Positions 39,100 through 47,840 of a stretch of DNA of 64,000 nucleotides are shown piece by piece. A model generated the notes under the pieces. That model worked only from the letters and a program-made list of their open reading frames with translations, searched no databases and was not told where the DNA came from. The stretch comes from Vibrio cyclitrophicus (lineage in GTDB: Bacteria; Pseudomonadota; Gammaproteobacteria; Enterobacterales; Vibrionaceae). The first letter of the stretch is position 1. Every line of letters starts with the position of its first letter. The position numbers and the translations under genes were made by a program. The stretch lies in assembly GCF_024347435.1 (NCBI RefSeq), contig NZ_AP025480.1, positions 62,001-126,000 on the forward strand, written 5' to 3'.

Positions 39100-39115
39100 C
39101 GTTTCACGTGAAACA
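39100..39115. promoter_or_regulatory. parS centromere site for ParB
   Basis: CGTTTCACGTGAAACA fits the chromosomal consensus NGTTNCACGTGAAACN at every defined position, with a perfect 14-bp palindrome (39101-39114). It lies in the non-coding gap after the second FIST-EAL gene. V. cholerae chromosome 1 carries a few such sites near its origin. No second exact match was noticed in this window. Confidence 0.88.
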
Positions 39116-39147
39116 CTCATTGGTTCAAAAACTAAAGTGCGATGTAA

Positions 39148-39180
39148 AAAGGGTGAGCTTATGGCTCACCCTTTGTTTTT
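39148..39180. terminator. Bidirectional terminator after the FIST-EAL pair
   Basis: 11-bp stem (39148-39158 with 39164-39174), 5-nt loop, then GTTTTT on the plus strand and a T-run on the minus strand. Serves the second FIST-EAL gene and the convergent DTW-domain gene. Confidence 0.88.
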
Positions 39181-39209
39181 AGCTATTTATCTCCAGCATC
39201 TGCACTCAA

Positions 39210-39806
39210 CTATTTGAGTGAGTGGCCACACTTATCGGCTTGGAATACTTTTAGATAATGTTGGAAATAGTCATCAATCTGTCGCGCTTGCTCTTCTTCA
39301 CCTAATGCCTTGAGCAGTTCAACGCCAACCTCACAGGTACACAAATGACCACTGTCTTGGTTGCGGCGCAGAGTGTATGAGGATTCACTGGTAATGTTGA
39401 GGTGAGCTTGTGGAATCGCTTGTAACCAAACACTCTTGTTGAGTATTTTCTTCGCTTCTTGCCATGTTCCATCCAAAATAATGAATAGCGGCTTACGATC
39501 TCCAGCTACAGATGACACGGCTTGCTGACATTCGATGCTTTTATCACTTGGAAACAATAGAAAAGGCTGTCGTGTTTCATCTTCAAGTAATGCCATTAGA
39601 TCGGCAGGTGGTGTCTTTCGTTGCCACACGAACGCCTCGCACTTCTCAAGCGATTGTTGCAGCAGTTTCCCTGTATTAGTGTCTCGCGAAAACTCATTCT
39701 CGTGAGTCAACAGTACAAGGTCGACTTGGCTCTTAATACTTGGTATTAAATGACAAACGCATTGGTGAGTAAAACCACAACCACCACAAGCTTGTTGGTT
39801 ACTCAT
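39210..39806 (-). CDS. DTW-domain tRNA aminocarboxypropyltransferase
   Basis: 198 aa. DTW-domain protein; E. coli TapT (YfiP) of this family adds 3-amino-3-carboxypropyl to uridine 47 of some tRNAs using SAM. N-terminal cysteines (CGGCGFTHQCVC, residues 7-18) probably bind zinc, and ILDGTWQEAKK (near 111) is the family motif, with Gly in place of the first letter of the DTW region. Its start lies 2 nt after the stop of the upstream lipoprotein gene. Whether it is TapT itself or a paralog is open. Confidence 0.82.
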   Translation of the reverse strand: MSNQQACGGCGFTHQCVCHLIPSIKSQVDLVLLTHENEFSRDTNTGKLLQQSLEKCEAFVWQRKTPPADLMALLEDETRQPFLLFPSDKSIECQQAVSSVAGDRKPLFIILDGTWQEAKKILNKSVWLQAIPQAHLNITSESSYTLRRNQDSGHLCTCEVGVELLKALGEEEQARQIDDYFQHYLKVFQADKCGHSLK

Positions 39807-39808
39807 GT

Positions 39809-41353
39809 TTATAACTTAACTCCGATTTTTGCTGGTGAGATACCATCCGCGAACAAAACCACATCGCTGATATTAGCATTATCTGCGACTGGCGCTACGC
39901 TTGGGTTAAGTGGGTAGCTGACACCAGAGTAAGACAGTGTATGTTTCGCCGGTGTTGCCCCACCTCCGCTGACATTGAAGATAAGATCGTGCCAGCCGTG
40001 GCTTTGTGATTTGCCAAGGCGGATATCCCCTTTGACCAATGTTACCCGGCTGTTGAAACGCCAGTTGTCTTGATGGTTTTCAAAAATGAGTAAAGTACAG
40101 CCTCCAGAGCCACACCAGTTGAGTTGAGCGAGTAACTCTTCTTTACCGTCACCGTTAAGATCGTAAGTCAGCCAACGATACTTAGTGTTGTCCGGTGAGG
40201 TGTTATTGATCTTGAAATACTCACGGATCGCTTGGTCGACTTTTTGATCAAGTTGATCGCTCGAGTTAACCTGTTTTGCGGTTAGATCCACGGCCGTGGT
40301 CGTGTTTACTTGCGCCTGTTCACTCTTGGCTTCAAATAACACCAAACCGCCATTGGCAATCGGGTAGACAACGTTGCCTACTTTCTCTTTTTCAGCGACC
40401 AGCTTGCCGTTGTCGAGCGTGAAGATACGTTCAGAGATTAAGTATTGTTGCTGGTGGCGAGTCATTACCACTTGTACTTGATTTTGGTTCAGTTGCTGCC
40501 AGAAGCCTTGTTCAACAATTGAAGGGTCGCCATTGCTGTACGAGTATGTGGTCACAGCGCTGTGATCATCGTTGAGTTCAAGGTTGATAGAGAACCCTGT
40601 GTTCTTCGTTGAACTTGCGAAGTAGAGCCCGCTCCAGTTCAGCGTTGGATCTTGATTTGATAATGTCGCACAGCCACTGTAGCTACTGTCATTGAGATTG
40701 AGCTTGGCTTCCAAGCCGTAGATTGAGTCGCTCATGCCATCGCTACAGCTTTCTTTTTTGAGATTGAGTTTTCCTTGCGCCGTTTTACCTTCTAATTGGT
40801 AATCACGACTGTTTGGTGTGGTGCGGCTTGATTCAATATTTAGGCGTTGTGGTTCTTCGCCCATCTGAGCGTATTTGAGTTGGTCTTTATCGAAGGCTGC
40901 GGACCAGAAAGGTTCATTGCCAAATACGCGTGTTGAACGTAGGGGTTGGTCACAACGGTTAGGGTTTTCTGCGGTTAGGATATTCACTTGATCAACCACG
41001 AAACGTGCCGTGAAATCTGCGTTATAACCCGTTTGGCTCGGCACAGTTAGGTATCCAATCAGCTCGCCATATAAAGCTTGGTAAGGTCGGGTTGCTAGCC
41101 CTTGAGCTTCCAGTGCTAATTCTGGTGATAAATCTAACCAGTATTGTTGTTGGCTACCGCAAGGAGTGAAGGTTCGGCTTTCATGGCCAACCACAACCTG
41201 ACCACGCATGATGAAGGTTTGCGGTTGGATGCTCAGTGGCTCATCCAAGGTTGCTGGTGGTAGTTCTGGCTTTTGGGGGACATCTGGCGCTGTGACACAG
41301 CCTTGTAGAGCGAATGCGACTAGCCATGTCACTGGGTTTTTTATTACCTTCAT
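39809..41353 (-). CDS. Predicted lipoprotein, COG3650-like
   Basis: 514 aa. Lipoprotein signal: basic start, hydrophobic core, lipobox LQGC (Cys19). Two repeats of a fold with the motif NEPFWSAAF (near residue 145) are typical of COG3650-like proteins of unknown function. The C-terminal part has YDLNGDGKEELLAQLNWCGSGGC, an FG-GAP/EF-type calcium-binding-like motif (given here whole only up to its 20th residue would be YDLNGDGKEELL and LNWCGSGGC). ATG 41353 has GAGGA upstream and was preferred over 41374. Upstream of the DTW gene on the same strand, divergent from the EVE gene. Confidence 0.75.
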   Translation of the reverse strand: MKVIKNPVTWLVAFALQGCVTAPDVPQKPELPPATLDEPLSIQPQTFIMRGQVVVGHESRTFTPCGSQQQYWLDLSPELALEAQGLATRPYQALYGELIGYLTVPSQTGYNADFTARFVVDQVNILTAENPNRCDQPLRSTRVFGNEPFWSAAFDKDQLKYAQMGEEPQRLNIESSRTTPNSRDYQLEGKTAQGKLNLKKESCSDGMSDSIYGLEAKLNLNDSSYSGCATLSNQDPTLNWSGLYFASSTKNTGFSINLELNDDHSAVTTYSYSNGDPSIVEQGFWQQLNQNQVQVVMTRHQQQYLISERIFTLDNGKLVAEKEKVGNVVYPIANGGLVLFEAKSEQAQVNTTTAVDLTAKQVNSSDQLDQKVDQAIREYFKINNTSPDNTKYRWLTYDLNGDGKEELLAQLNWCGSGGCTLLIFENHQDNWRFNSRVTLVKGDIRLGKSQSHGWHDLIFNVSGGGATPAKHTLSYSGVSYPLNPSVAPVADNANISDVVLFADGISPAKIGVKL

Positions 41354-41392
41354 GTTATATCTTCCTCGGAGCAACCGTTAATTGGATTTATT

Positions 41393-41860
41393 ATGGCATA
41401 TTGGTTATTTAAAACAGAACCTGACACCTTTTCTATTCAGACTCTGAGAGTACAAAAAACCTCTTGTTGGGAGGGTGTACGCAACTATCAGGCTCGAAAC
41501 ATGATGCGCGATGAAGTTAAGCTTGGAGACCTAGTGATGATATACCATTCATCATGTAAGAAAGTTGGCGTAGCAGGGATCGCCAAAGTAACCAGAGAAG
41601 CCTACCCAGACCACTTTCAGTTCGACCCAGAGAGTGATTACTACGATCCTAAGTCTTCACCAGATAACCCGCGCTGGATAATGGTGGATGTCGAGTTTGT
41701 TCGAGTGACTGAACGCTTGATTCCCTTAGCAACGCTTAAAGCCATGCCTGAACTATCAGAGATGTCATTGGTGAAGCGCGGTAATCGCTTATCTATCATG
41801 CCGGTTACCGAACAAGAGTGGCAGGCAATCTTAAGCAAAGAAGTGCTAGATTCTCGATAG
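41393..41860 (+). CDS. EVE domain protein
   Basis: 155 aa, a stand-alone EVE domain (PUA-like). Conserved motifs: WLFKTEP (residues 3-9), WEGVRNYQARNMMRD and IYHSSCKKVGVAGIA. EVE domains bind modified bases in nucleic acids; the role of this bacterial single-domain protein is not known. Complete; the IS element inserted about 30 bp after its stop. Confidence 0.88.
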   Translation: MAYWLFKTEPDTFSIQTLRVQKTSCWEGVRNYQARNMMRDEVKLGDLVMIYHSSCKKVGVAGIAKVTREAYPDHFQFDPESDYYDPKSSPDNPRWIMVDVEFVRVTERLIPLATLKAMPELSEMSLVKRGNRLSIMPVTEQEWQAILSKEVLDSR

Positions 41861-41889
41861 CATTAGAGAGAGCTTTTTACGTAAGGTTC

Positions 41890-41926
41890 AAAAAGGCAGC
41901 CAGTTGGCCAACACCTATCATTTAAG
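41890..41926 (+). repeat. IS terminal inverted repeat, left
   Basis: Starts AAAAAGGCAGCCAG and ends ATCATTTAAG; the transposase stop codon (41918-41920) lies inside it. Confidence 0.85.
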
Positions 41927-43255
41927 GTGTTTAGATCGCACAGTGTAGCGAGTCTTACTAAAACGAACGGTCCTACCTTTGGGCCGTTTTTGTTTTTCGG
42001 GCAAAATATAACGTTTCACTCGCTCTCTCATAGCTCGCAGCTTTTTGGGAATAGAACCTGGAGAAGCGATAGCACACCACATTAGCTCATCTTGAATATC
42101 TCGAAGTGCCATCGTAAAGCTTATCCTAAGTGGTGAGACTTCTGCCTCTTTTGCTATTCGGCTAATCTCCAGACGGATTAAGTTATACGCGATAAGGATA
42201 CCCCATACCTCTTGCTTTACACCCTCTACAGATTGACTGCGGAGCAGAATTTCATCTTCAAGCATGTCATGCTTAATCTCGCCATAACTCTTCTCGATTT
42301 CCCACCTTTCGAAGTACACGTCTAATAATGATTTTAAACTGTATTTTCTATCTGTTAGAGAAGTCAGCAGCCCTTGTATATGATTGGGTTGTTGTTCACC
42401 ATCATCGGGGTATAGAGCCAGCCTCGCTTTCCACGTTTCCGGGAGGCTCGGGTCTTGCTTTCTAGCTTGTGGAGAGACTTTCATCTCTACAATCAGATCT
42501 CGCCCATCATCATCGAGTTGCTCGATGGTTTCATACTTCACATTCGACTTTATGGGCGTCATCCAGTGACTTGTCCCATGCTCTCGTTGCCAGTTAAGCA
42601 TAAGCTCTGCGCTCAGGTAGCAACGGTCAAAAATGGTCAATGAATTCGGGACAGCTGATGAAATTAAATCTTTTGCATAGCTAATTTCACCTTTAGAACT
42701 TTCCCCAAAAGCCACATCATGAATAAGTCGACTCCGTAGGGATGTGAGTGCGCACATTCGAACGATTGGATATTCAGTGTGCCTGTCTTTTCGGTAGTAA
42801 ACATATTGATAATGCTCAGCTAAGCTTGGGTTATCGTGCGTTCTAAACTGTGTGCCATCAATTGAAAATAGGCTCAAACCATTCCATTTATCACCCGCAT
42901 CTTCCGACTGTGTCCAGTGCTTTGCTGTGATTGAGAATAATGACTCTAAAGGTTTAGCGGTGAGGCGCTTTCTCGCCTGGGGAATCGCACTAGGTGCAAT
43001 AGACTCACCCAATGAGTTAGACAATTTGAGGTCGAGTTTATCGAGTACATCGGTAATCGGTCTATCTCGATAGAGACCAATACCAACGACTAACCATACA
43101 ACAAGTTCGGCAGGTAACTTTCTACGACGCATACTCGCTTTGTTCGTTTCAGATAAAGCTTGGTTTATCCAATCTAGCGGAAGGTCTTTTTGGAACAAAG
43201 AAAGAGATTCTGGATTAGCAAAATCGTCAACATCGATTAACCAGTGTGACAGCAT
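41918..43255 (-). CDS. IS4-family transposase
   Basis: 445 aa DDE transposase. Catalytic residues: Asp in SIDGTQFR (near 127), Asp in IFDRCYLS (near 200) and Glu in the family signature Y-x2-R-x3-E-x6-K (YFERWEIEKSYGEIK, near 310). The N-terminal domain with RRRKLPAELVVWLVV is the IS4 DUF4372/insertion-domain type. The frame opens at 43300, but ATG 43255 is preceded by AAGGG with an 8-nt gap and is the better start. The reading frame is intact, so the element may be active. Confidence 0.92.
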   Translation of the reverse strand: MLSHWLIDVDDFANPESLSLFQKDLPLDWINQALSETNKASMRRRKLPAELVVWLVVGIGLYRDRPITDVLDKLDLKLSNSLGESIAPSAIPQARKRLTAKPLESLFSITAKHWTQSEDAGDKWNGLSLFSIDGTQFRTHDNPSLAEHYQYVYYRKDRHTEYPIVRMCALTSLRSRLIHDVAFGESSKGEISYAKDLISSAVPNSLTIFDRCYLSAELMLNWQREHGTSHWMTPIKSNVKYETIEQLDDDGRDLIVEMKVSPQARKQDPSLPETWKARLALYPDDGEQQPNHIQGLLTSLTDRKYSLKSLLDVYFERWEIEKSYGEIKHDMLEDEILLRSQSVEGVKQEVWGILIAYNLIRLEISRIAKEAEVSPLRISFTMALRDIQDELMWCAIASPGSIPKKLRAMRERVKRYILPEKQKRPKGRTVRFSKTRYTVRSKHLK

Positions 43256-43260
43256 AAAAA

Positions 43261-43290
43261 ATACCCTTAAACAGAAGTGCTTAAGGGTAT
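43261..43290 (-). promoter_or_regulatory. Hairpin covering the transposase ribosome binding site
   Basis: Perfect 10-bp stem (43261-43270 with 43281-43290), 10-nt loop, ending 5 nt before the ATG. The transposase AAGGG Shine-Dalgarno sequence (43264-43268) is inside the stem, so transcripts entering from outside should translate poorly, as known for IS10 and IS50. Confidence 0.7.
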
Positions 43291-43331
43291 TGTCAACCAT
43301 CTGCAGGATCGTTCAACTGATCAGGAAAATG

Positions 43332-43368
43332 CTTAAATGATCAGTGTTAGCCAGTTGGCTGCCTTTTT
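43332..43368 (-). repeat. IS terminal inverted repeat, right
   Basis: Read on the minus strand it starts AAAAAGGCAGCCAA and ends ATCATTTAAG. Five mismatches to the left repeat. Confidence 0.85.
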
Positions 43369-43398
43369 ATTTATTAAGATGGCTTCGACGAGACAAGG

Positions 43399-44226
43399 TT
43401 AGAGCAGATGTTTTTCTAAGTAGTGTGCAACCGCATCGTCGGCGTTGCTGCCAATCACTTCATTGTGTGGCAAAGCTTTGAGGACCTTCTCATGCGATGT
43501 ACCCATCACTAAGCCTTTTCCAGCCATTGAAAGGAGTTCGACATCGTTCATGCCATCACCAAAGGCAATACAGTTCTCAAGTTCTAGGTCTATAGATTGT
43601 GCAACGGCTTGTAGCGCATCACCCTTAGACACTTCTGCTGCCATCACTTCTAAACACCAAGGCGTTGAGAATGCGATATTCAGCTTGTCACCAAACTGCT
43701 CGTTCAATTTATCTTCGAACGGAACAAGGTGTTCATGTTCTTGATTTGGGTGAGTACAGAAGATTTTAGCAATGCCTTCGGTCGGCGCATTGTCGACGTC
43801 ATACAGTCGGTATGTAAAACCAGTTTGATCGTGGAAATTCTTCATGGTTTCGTCTTCACGGTTTAGCAACCATTCGTCGTTCATGTAGATATGAATAAAG
43901 ATCTCAGGGTCTTGTTTGAGAACATCAACTACGCTTTGTACAAGATCCACTGGCAGGTTTTTGGCATACATCAGGTTGTCGTCTTGATCATGCACACGCG
44001 CGCCGTTCGAGGTGATCATGTAAGCGGGGATGCCTGTTTGTTTACGAATGCCTGCAACATCAACATGGTGTCGGCCAGTAGCGAAGATAAAGGTATAACC
44101 TTGTCCATGTAACTTCGTGAGTGTCTGCTTAGTAAAGTCGCTGAGCTGATGGTTTGGCGCTAACAGCGTACCATCTAAATCGGAGGCAACAATTTTCACG
44201 GAATCTTTTAGTGCAGGAATAGTCAT
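43399..44226 (-). CDS. yigL: HAD phosphatase YigL
   Basis: 275 aa, Cof-type HAD hydrolase. Motif I ASDLDGTLL (near residue 14), motif II FATGRHH, lysine in SKGDAL and motif IV FGDGMNDVELL (near 223) are all present. E. coli YigL hydrolyses pyridoxal phosphate and sugar phosphates. It sits next to pldB, as in E. coli, which supports the name. The IS lies 30 bp beyond its stop. Confidence 0.9.
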   Translation of the reverse strand: MTIPALKDSVKIVASDLDGTLLAPNHQLSDFTKQTLTKLHGQGYTFIFATGRHHVDVAGIRKQTGIPAYMITSNGARVHDQDDNLMYAKNLPVDLVQSVVDVLKQDPEIFIHIYMNDEWLLNREDETMKNFHDQTGFTYRLYDVDNAPTEGIAKIFCTHPNQEHEHLVPFEDKLNEQFGDKLNIAFSTPWCLEVMAAEVSKGDALQAVAQSIDLELENCIAFGDGMNDVELLSMAGKGLVMGTSHEKVLKALPHNEVIGSNADDAVAHYLEKHLL

Positions 44227-44335
44227 TTAACCCTCATTGCAAAATGCTTAACTAAAATCGACACTAGCTAACGCTAGTATTCTCTTTAACTACAATATCT
44301 GTACTTGGAAATTGTATGCCAAATTTGCGTAAGAA

Positions 44336-44401
44336 AAGAGGGCAAAGCTCGCCTACTTCTCTTCCTCTTTAGCACCTCAATTCTTAAAGGCTTGCCCTCT
44401 T
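44336..44401 (-). terminator. Possible terminator after pldB
   Basis: 10-bp arms (44336-44345 with 44392-44401) enclosing a 46-nt loop, T-rich on the minus strand after the stem, 12 nt beyond the pldB stop. The large loop makes it unusual; it may be an attenuator between pldB and yigL. Confidence 0.45.
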
Positions 44402-44412
44402 AATCGTCCTCG

Positions 44413-45393
44413 TTAAGCAAAGAATTGATTGATGGCGTCTAGTGTTTGATTACGGTATTCATCTTGTTCAAACAATACTTCATGCCTAGATCCTTCAATG
44501 ACCTTAAACATGCAATCTGAGTTGGTTTTCTTCAATTTATTGATGAATTTTACTTGAGCATCGTTACTGACAATTTTTTCTTCCCCTGCCTGAATCAATA
44601 ACAGCGGGATTTTTATTTGACGAGTTTGTTGTATCGCCTGTTTAGCGGCCATTAACCCTTGCCATACCCAGCGTGTGCTTGGTCCGCCAACCTGCAAAGA
44701 GGGGGAGCCGTCATACAGGCAACGAAACCACTGATAACGCACCTTACTGTGGCTTAGTAGGTTGTTTTCAAAAGGCTTTGAATAATAGGCCTGTTGGCCC
44801 GGAGCATACGTTGGTTTAGCGTGAAAAGCCGTTAACGCTTGTCCAACGAGCATCGCGATAGGTTTAAAATACCACTCGGTGTTGATACCAAACATTGGAG
44901 CGCACAGGGTGACTTTGTCAAACGGGTGAGCTGGATGAGTTTGCAAGTATCGAGTAGCTATAGTGCTACCCATTGAGTGTGCGAGCAGGTAGCGATTGGA
45001 ATATCGGCTTAGATCAAAACTGGCAATGACGTCAGACATATCTGAAACGTAATCATCAAACTCATGAATGTGACCAATGTCAGAGTCTGTTACCATGCGT
45101 TCAGACTGGCCTTGACCTTGGTGGTCAAATGAATAAACGTCATAGCCTTGCTGATAGAAATCATAAAAGAGTTCTTGGTATTTCAAGCAACATTCAATGC
45201 GGCCATTTGAAATAACAATGGCTTTGGTGTGCGTTGGTGAGGTTAAGCTACACCAGTACAGCTTCTTTTTGCCAGATGTTGTTAGATACCCATCTTTTCG
45301 TTGTTGCCAAAGGGTGGGGATAGGGTGTTTAATCGCTTGTTCGAACTGAGGTTCTTGCGTGTAAGAAAACGGGGCTTCACTGTGGTTTTCCAT
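44413..45393 (-). CDS. pldB: Lysophospholipase L2
   Basis: 326 aa alpha/beta hydrolase. YSFDHQGQGQSE (near residue 88), nucleophile elbow AHSMGS (G-x-S-x-G variant, near 138) and the C-terminal histidine in GSRHEVLFE are visible. Expected to remove the acyl chain from lysophospholipids at the inner membrane. Flanked by yigL and, divergently, rhtB, the same neighbourhood as in E. coli. Confidence 0.9.
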   Translation of the reverse strand: MENHSEAPFSYTQEPQFEQAIKHPIPTLWQQRKDGYLTTSGKKKLYWCSLTSPTHTKAIVISNGRIECCLKYQELFYDFYQQGYDVYSFDHQGQGQSERMVTDSDIGHIHEFDDYVSDMSDVIASFDLSRYSNRYLLAHSMGSTIATRYLQTHPAHPFDKVTLCAPMFGINTEWYFKPIAMLVGQALTAFHAKPTYAPGQQAYYSKPFENNLLSHSKVRYQWFRCLYDGSPSLQVGGPSTRWVWQGLMAAKQAIQQTRQIKIPLLLIQAGEEKIVSNDAQVKFINKLKKTNSDCMFKVIEGSRHEVLFEQDEYRNQTLDAINQFFA

Positions 45394-45474
45394 GGGAAAT
45401 TACCTGAACTGATGCATGTGAGAGCTTTATTGCTACTAATGTTGTTAGATTAAAGAACTAGTAAGGAAATGCAA

Positions 45475-46092
45475 ATGGATACTCATGTTTGGCTTGCTTA
45501 TGTCGTCACTGCGATATTGTTTAGTTTGGCTCCGGGCTCAGGTACCGTTAACTCGATCAGTAATGGACTTAGTTATGGCACTAAGAAGTCACTTGCGTCG
45601 ATCGCAGGCTTACAGCTTGGCCTTGCATTCCACATTTTGTTGGTGGGGGCGGGTATCGGTGCATTAGTGGCAAAATCAGCGCTGGCATTCACCATTATCA
45701 AATGGGTTGGTGTAGTTTACCTGGTTTGGTTGGGCATTCAAAAATGGCGTGATAACTCTAACTTGGTGGCTTCAGAAGAGAGCTCTACGCTATCGAGTAG
45801 TAAGTTACTTAGAAATGCTGTGCTTATTAATCTAACTAACCCGAAATCTATCGTGTTTTTAGTGGCTCTGTTTCCTCAGTTTATCGACCCGACACAACCT
45901 CAAGCACCACAACTGTTAGTCCTCGGTGTGACAACGGTATTCATTGATAGCGTTGTTATGTTGGGTTACACCTCATTAGCTTCACAAATGGGACGTTTTA
46001 TTCGCTCTGATCGCATAATGGGTAAGATAAATAAAATATTTGGTGGTATGTTCATGGGTTGCGGCGCTTTGCTAGCTGCTGCCAAAGCTTAA
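45475..46092 (+). CDS. rhtB: Homoserine/homoserine lactone exporter RhtB
   Basis: 205-aa LysE/RhtB-family exporter with about six membrane segments. LAPGSGTVNSISNGLSYG (near residue 20) and LINLTNPKSIVFLVALFPQF (near 120) are the family motifs and match E. coli RhtB closely. An in-frame ATG at 45469 lies only 1 nt from AAGGA, so ATG 45475 (7-nt gap) is chosen. It is divergent from pldB as in E. coli. Confidence 0.9.
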   Translation: MDTHVWLAYVVTAILFSLAPGSGTVNSISNGLSYGTKKSLASIAGLQLGLAFHILLVGAGIGALVAKSALAFTIIKWVGVVYLVWLGIQKWRDNSNLVASEESSTLSSSKLLRNAVLINLTNPKSIVFLVALFPQFIDPTQPQAPQLLVLGVTTVFIDSVVMLGYTSLASQMGRFIRSDRIMGKINKIFGGMFMGCGALLAAAKA

Positions 46093-46137
46093 TGAAAGTA
46101 ATAGAGTTATAGTTAAATCAATTAGAGTTATCAATAA

Positions 46138-47358
46138 ATGACCGCTACGTACGTTGCTCGACAACCTATCTTAAATCGTAACAAGAACACGCTCGGTTAT
46201 GAGCTGTTGTTTCGCGATGGAGAGAGGAATGCCTATCCAGCGCATATTGAGTCTAATCGAGCAACGTATCGTCTGATTGTTGAAAACTTTTTGTCGGTAG
46301 GGCTTAACCCTTCGATCTCATCTTCGCGCTGCTTTATCAATTTCCCATACCAAAGCCTGATTCGTCGACTTCCTTTAAGTTTACCGAAAGACAAGGTGGT
46401 GGTAGAGATCCTCGAGACCTGTAAACCAACCGATGAGTTATTAGATGCGGTAAAAGAGCTTTACCAAGCTGGCTACATGATTGCTCTTGATGATTTTACA
46501 TCGACGCCTGAATGGGAACGCTTCCTGAGATATACGCACATCGTTAAGCTCGACATCATGCAAATGGGTTTGGATGAGGCGTGTGATTTGGTTAAAGCCC
46601 ATCAAGGGAAGAAGTTTAGCTTTCTTGCTGAACGCGTTGAAACCGAACAAGAATTCAAGCAAGCGAAAGAGGCCGGTTTTAAGTTCTTCCAAGGCTACTT
46701 CTTTAGTAAACCGCAAATCATCAAGACCAAGTATATTAGCCCAGAGCAAGTGATTGCCATGGAGTTATTTCAAGAGGTGTGTAAACCGGACGTCGACTTC
46801 CAACGTGTTGAAAGCATTGTCGCGAAAGATGTTGCTTTATCTTATAAGTTACTGCGGTTTGTAAACACCATGTCGCCTCGTCTTGAGGTGACTATTTCTT
46901 CGTTCCGTCAGGCCTTAGTGTATCTGGGGCAAGAGAAACTGAAAATGTTTGTCTCGTTGGCGGTGGCATCTTATGTCTCTGATAAAAAACCAAAAGAGTT
47001 GTATGGCCTGTCTTTACAGCGTGCTCAATTTTGCCAGCGCATGTCTCGTTACCAAGCATTTGCAGGGCACACTGAGCAGGCGTTTATGATTGGTTTGTTT
47101 TCATTGCTTGATGCGCTGCTTGATCTGTCGTTAGAGAATCTTGTAGAGCAGTTGCCGTTGTGTAAAAGTATCAAGGTTGCTTTGCTTCGAAGAGAAGGGC
47201 CATACGGGACTCTACTGGCACTTGAAGAGAGTTTTGAGCATGCAGATTGGCAACAAATTGATGAGCATTGCGCTGATCTAGGACTTAATGTCGAGCAAGT
47301 AAAAACAGAGCTTACCGAAGCGCGACGCTGGAGCCATACCGTTACTAACCAGCTTTGA
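46138..47358 (+). CDS. EAL-HDOD signalling protein
   Basis: 406 aa, YuxH/CdgJ-type: N-terminal EAL domain (about 1-200) and C-terminal HDOD domain (about 200-390). EAL active-site residues appear intact: YELLFRDG, FINF, VVVEILE, ALDDFTS, HIVKLDI, LAERVE, FFQGYFFS. So it may hydrolyse c-di-GMP, although some proteins of this layout act as binders; Vibrio members influence motility and biofilm. Single gene with its own terminator; third EAL protein in 14 kb. Confidence 0.86.
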   Translation: MTATYVARQPILNRNKNTLGYELLFRDGERNAYPAHIESNRATYRLIVENFLSVGLNPSISSSRCFINFPYQSLIRRLPLSLPKDKVVVEILETCKPTDELLDAVKELYQAGYMIALDDFTSTPEWERFLRYTHIVKLDIMQMGLDEACDLVKAHQGKKFSFLAERVETEQEFKQAKEAGFKFFQGYFFSKPQIIKTKYISPEQVIAMELFQEVCKPDVDFQRVESIVAKDVALSYKLLRFVNTMSPRLEVTISSFRQALVYLGQEKLKMFVSLAVASYVSDKKPKELYGLSLQRAQFCQRMSRYQAFAGHTEQAFMIGLFSLLDALLDLSLENLVEQLPLCKSIKVALLRREGPYGTLLALEESFEHADWQQIDEHCADLGLNVEQVKTELTEARRWSHTVTNQL

Positions 47359-47388
47359 TTTATCTTTGTTAAACTTTAATGACAATTG

Positions 47389-47416
47389 AAACGCACGCCT
47401 TGACGTGCGTTTTTTT
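47389..47416 (+). terminator. Terminator of the EAL-HDOD gene
   Basis: 9-bp stem (47389-47397 with 47404-47412), 6-nt loop, T-run; separates this gene from arsR. Confidence 0.88.
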
Positions 47417-47425
47417 ATAATTAAG

Positions 47426-47451
47426 ATATATGCATATCCATATATGAGTAT
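47426..47451. promoter_or_regulatory. Candidate ArsR operator
   Basis: AT-rich element just upstream of arsR: perfect palindrome ATATGCATAT (47428-47437) and two direct ATATATG motifs (47426, 47440). The site type and place fit an ArsR-family autoregulator, which would release on As(III). Not proven. Confidence 0.5.
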
Positions 47452-47457
47452 GTAATT

Positions 47458-47799
47458 ATGCTTCCTCACCAATTTTTTAAATTACTGTCTGATGAAACGC
47501 GAGTGCGTTGCTTAATGCTGATTGTGCGCAATGAATGCCTTTCTGTTGGTGAGTTGACTCAAGCATTACAAGAAAGTCAGCCAAAGATTTCCCGTCACCT
47601 AGCGCAGTTGCGCTCAAATGGTATTTTGACGGATGTTCGCCAAGGGCAGTGGGTGTTTTATCGTCTGTCACAAGATTTACCCGGTTGGATGCTCAAGTTA
47701 ATTGATGACCTTATCGCATCGAACTGTTTGAAAACGGAATACCAGCAAGATATTGAGCGTTTAGAAGCAATAACTTCACGCCCTCAATGTTGCGTTTAA
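47458..47799 (+). CDS. arsR: ArsR-family metalloregulator
   Basis: 113-aa winged-helix repressor: FFKLLSDETRVRCLMLI (residues 6-22), recognition region QPKISRHLAQLRSNGIL. Expected to repress the operon until a trivalent arsenical binds its cysteines. The classic ELCVCDL pair is not present; cysteines are at about 18, 27, in SNCLK and in the C-terminal PQCCV, so the As(III) site is arranged differently. First gene of the arsR-GAPDH-phosphatase-arsJ cluster. Confidence 0.88.
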   Translation: MLPHQFFKLLSDETRVRCLMLIVRNECLSVGELTQALQESQPKISRHLAQLRSNGILTDVRQGQWVFYRLSQDLPGWMLKLIDDLIASNCLKTEYQQDIERLEAITSRPQCCV

Positions 47800-47840
47800 T
47801 TGAATATTTTTAGATTCACCACTGACTGAGAGAACACACA

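Larger units (their letters stand above)
41890..43368 (-). mobile_element. IS4-family insertion sequence
   Basis: About 1479 bp, one transposase gene between 37-bp imperfect terminal inverted repeats (32 of 37 matching). It lies between the EVE gene and yigL and breaks neither. No direct target duplication was found at the ends. Only copy in the window. The ends are set by where inverted-repeat pairing stops; the true tips could be 5 bp further in, at GGCAGCC. Confidence 0.9.
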
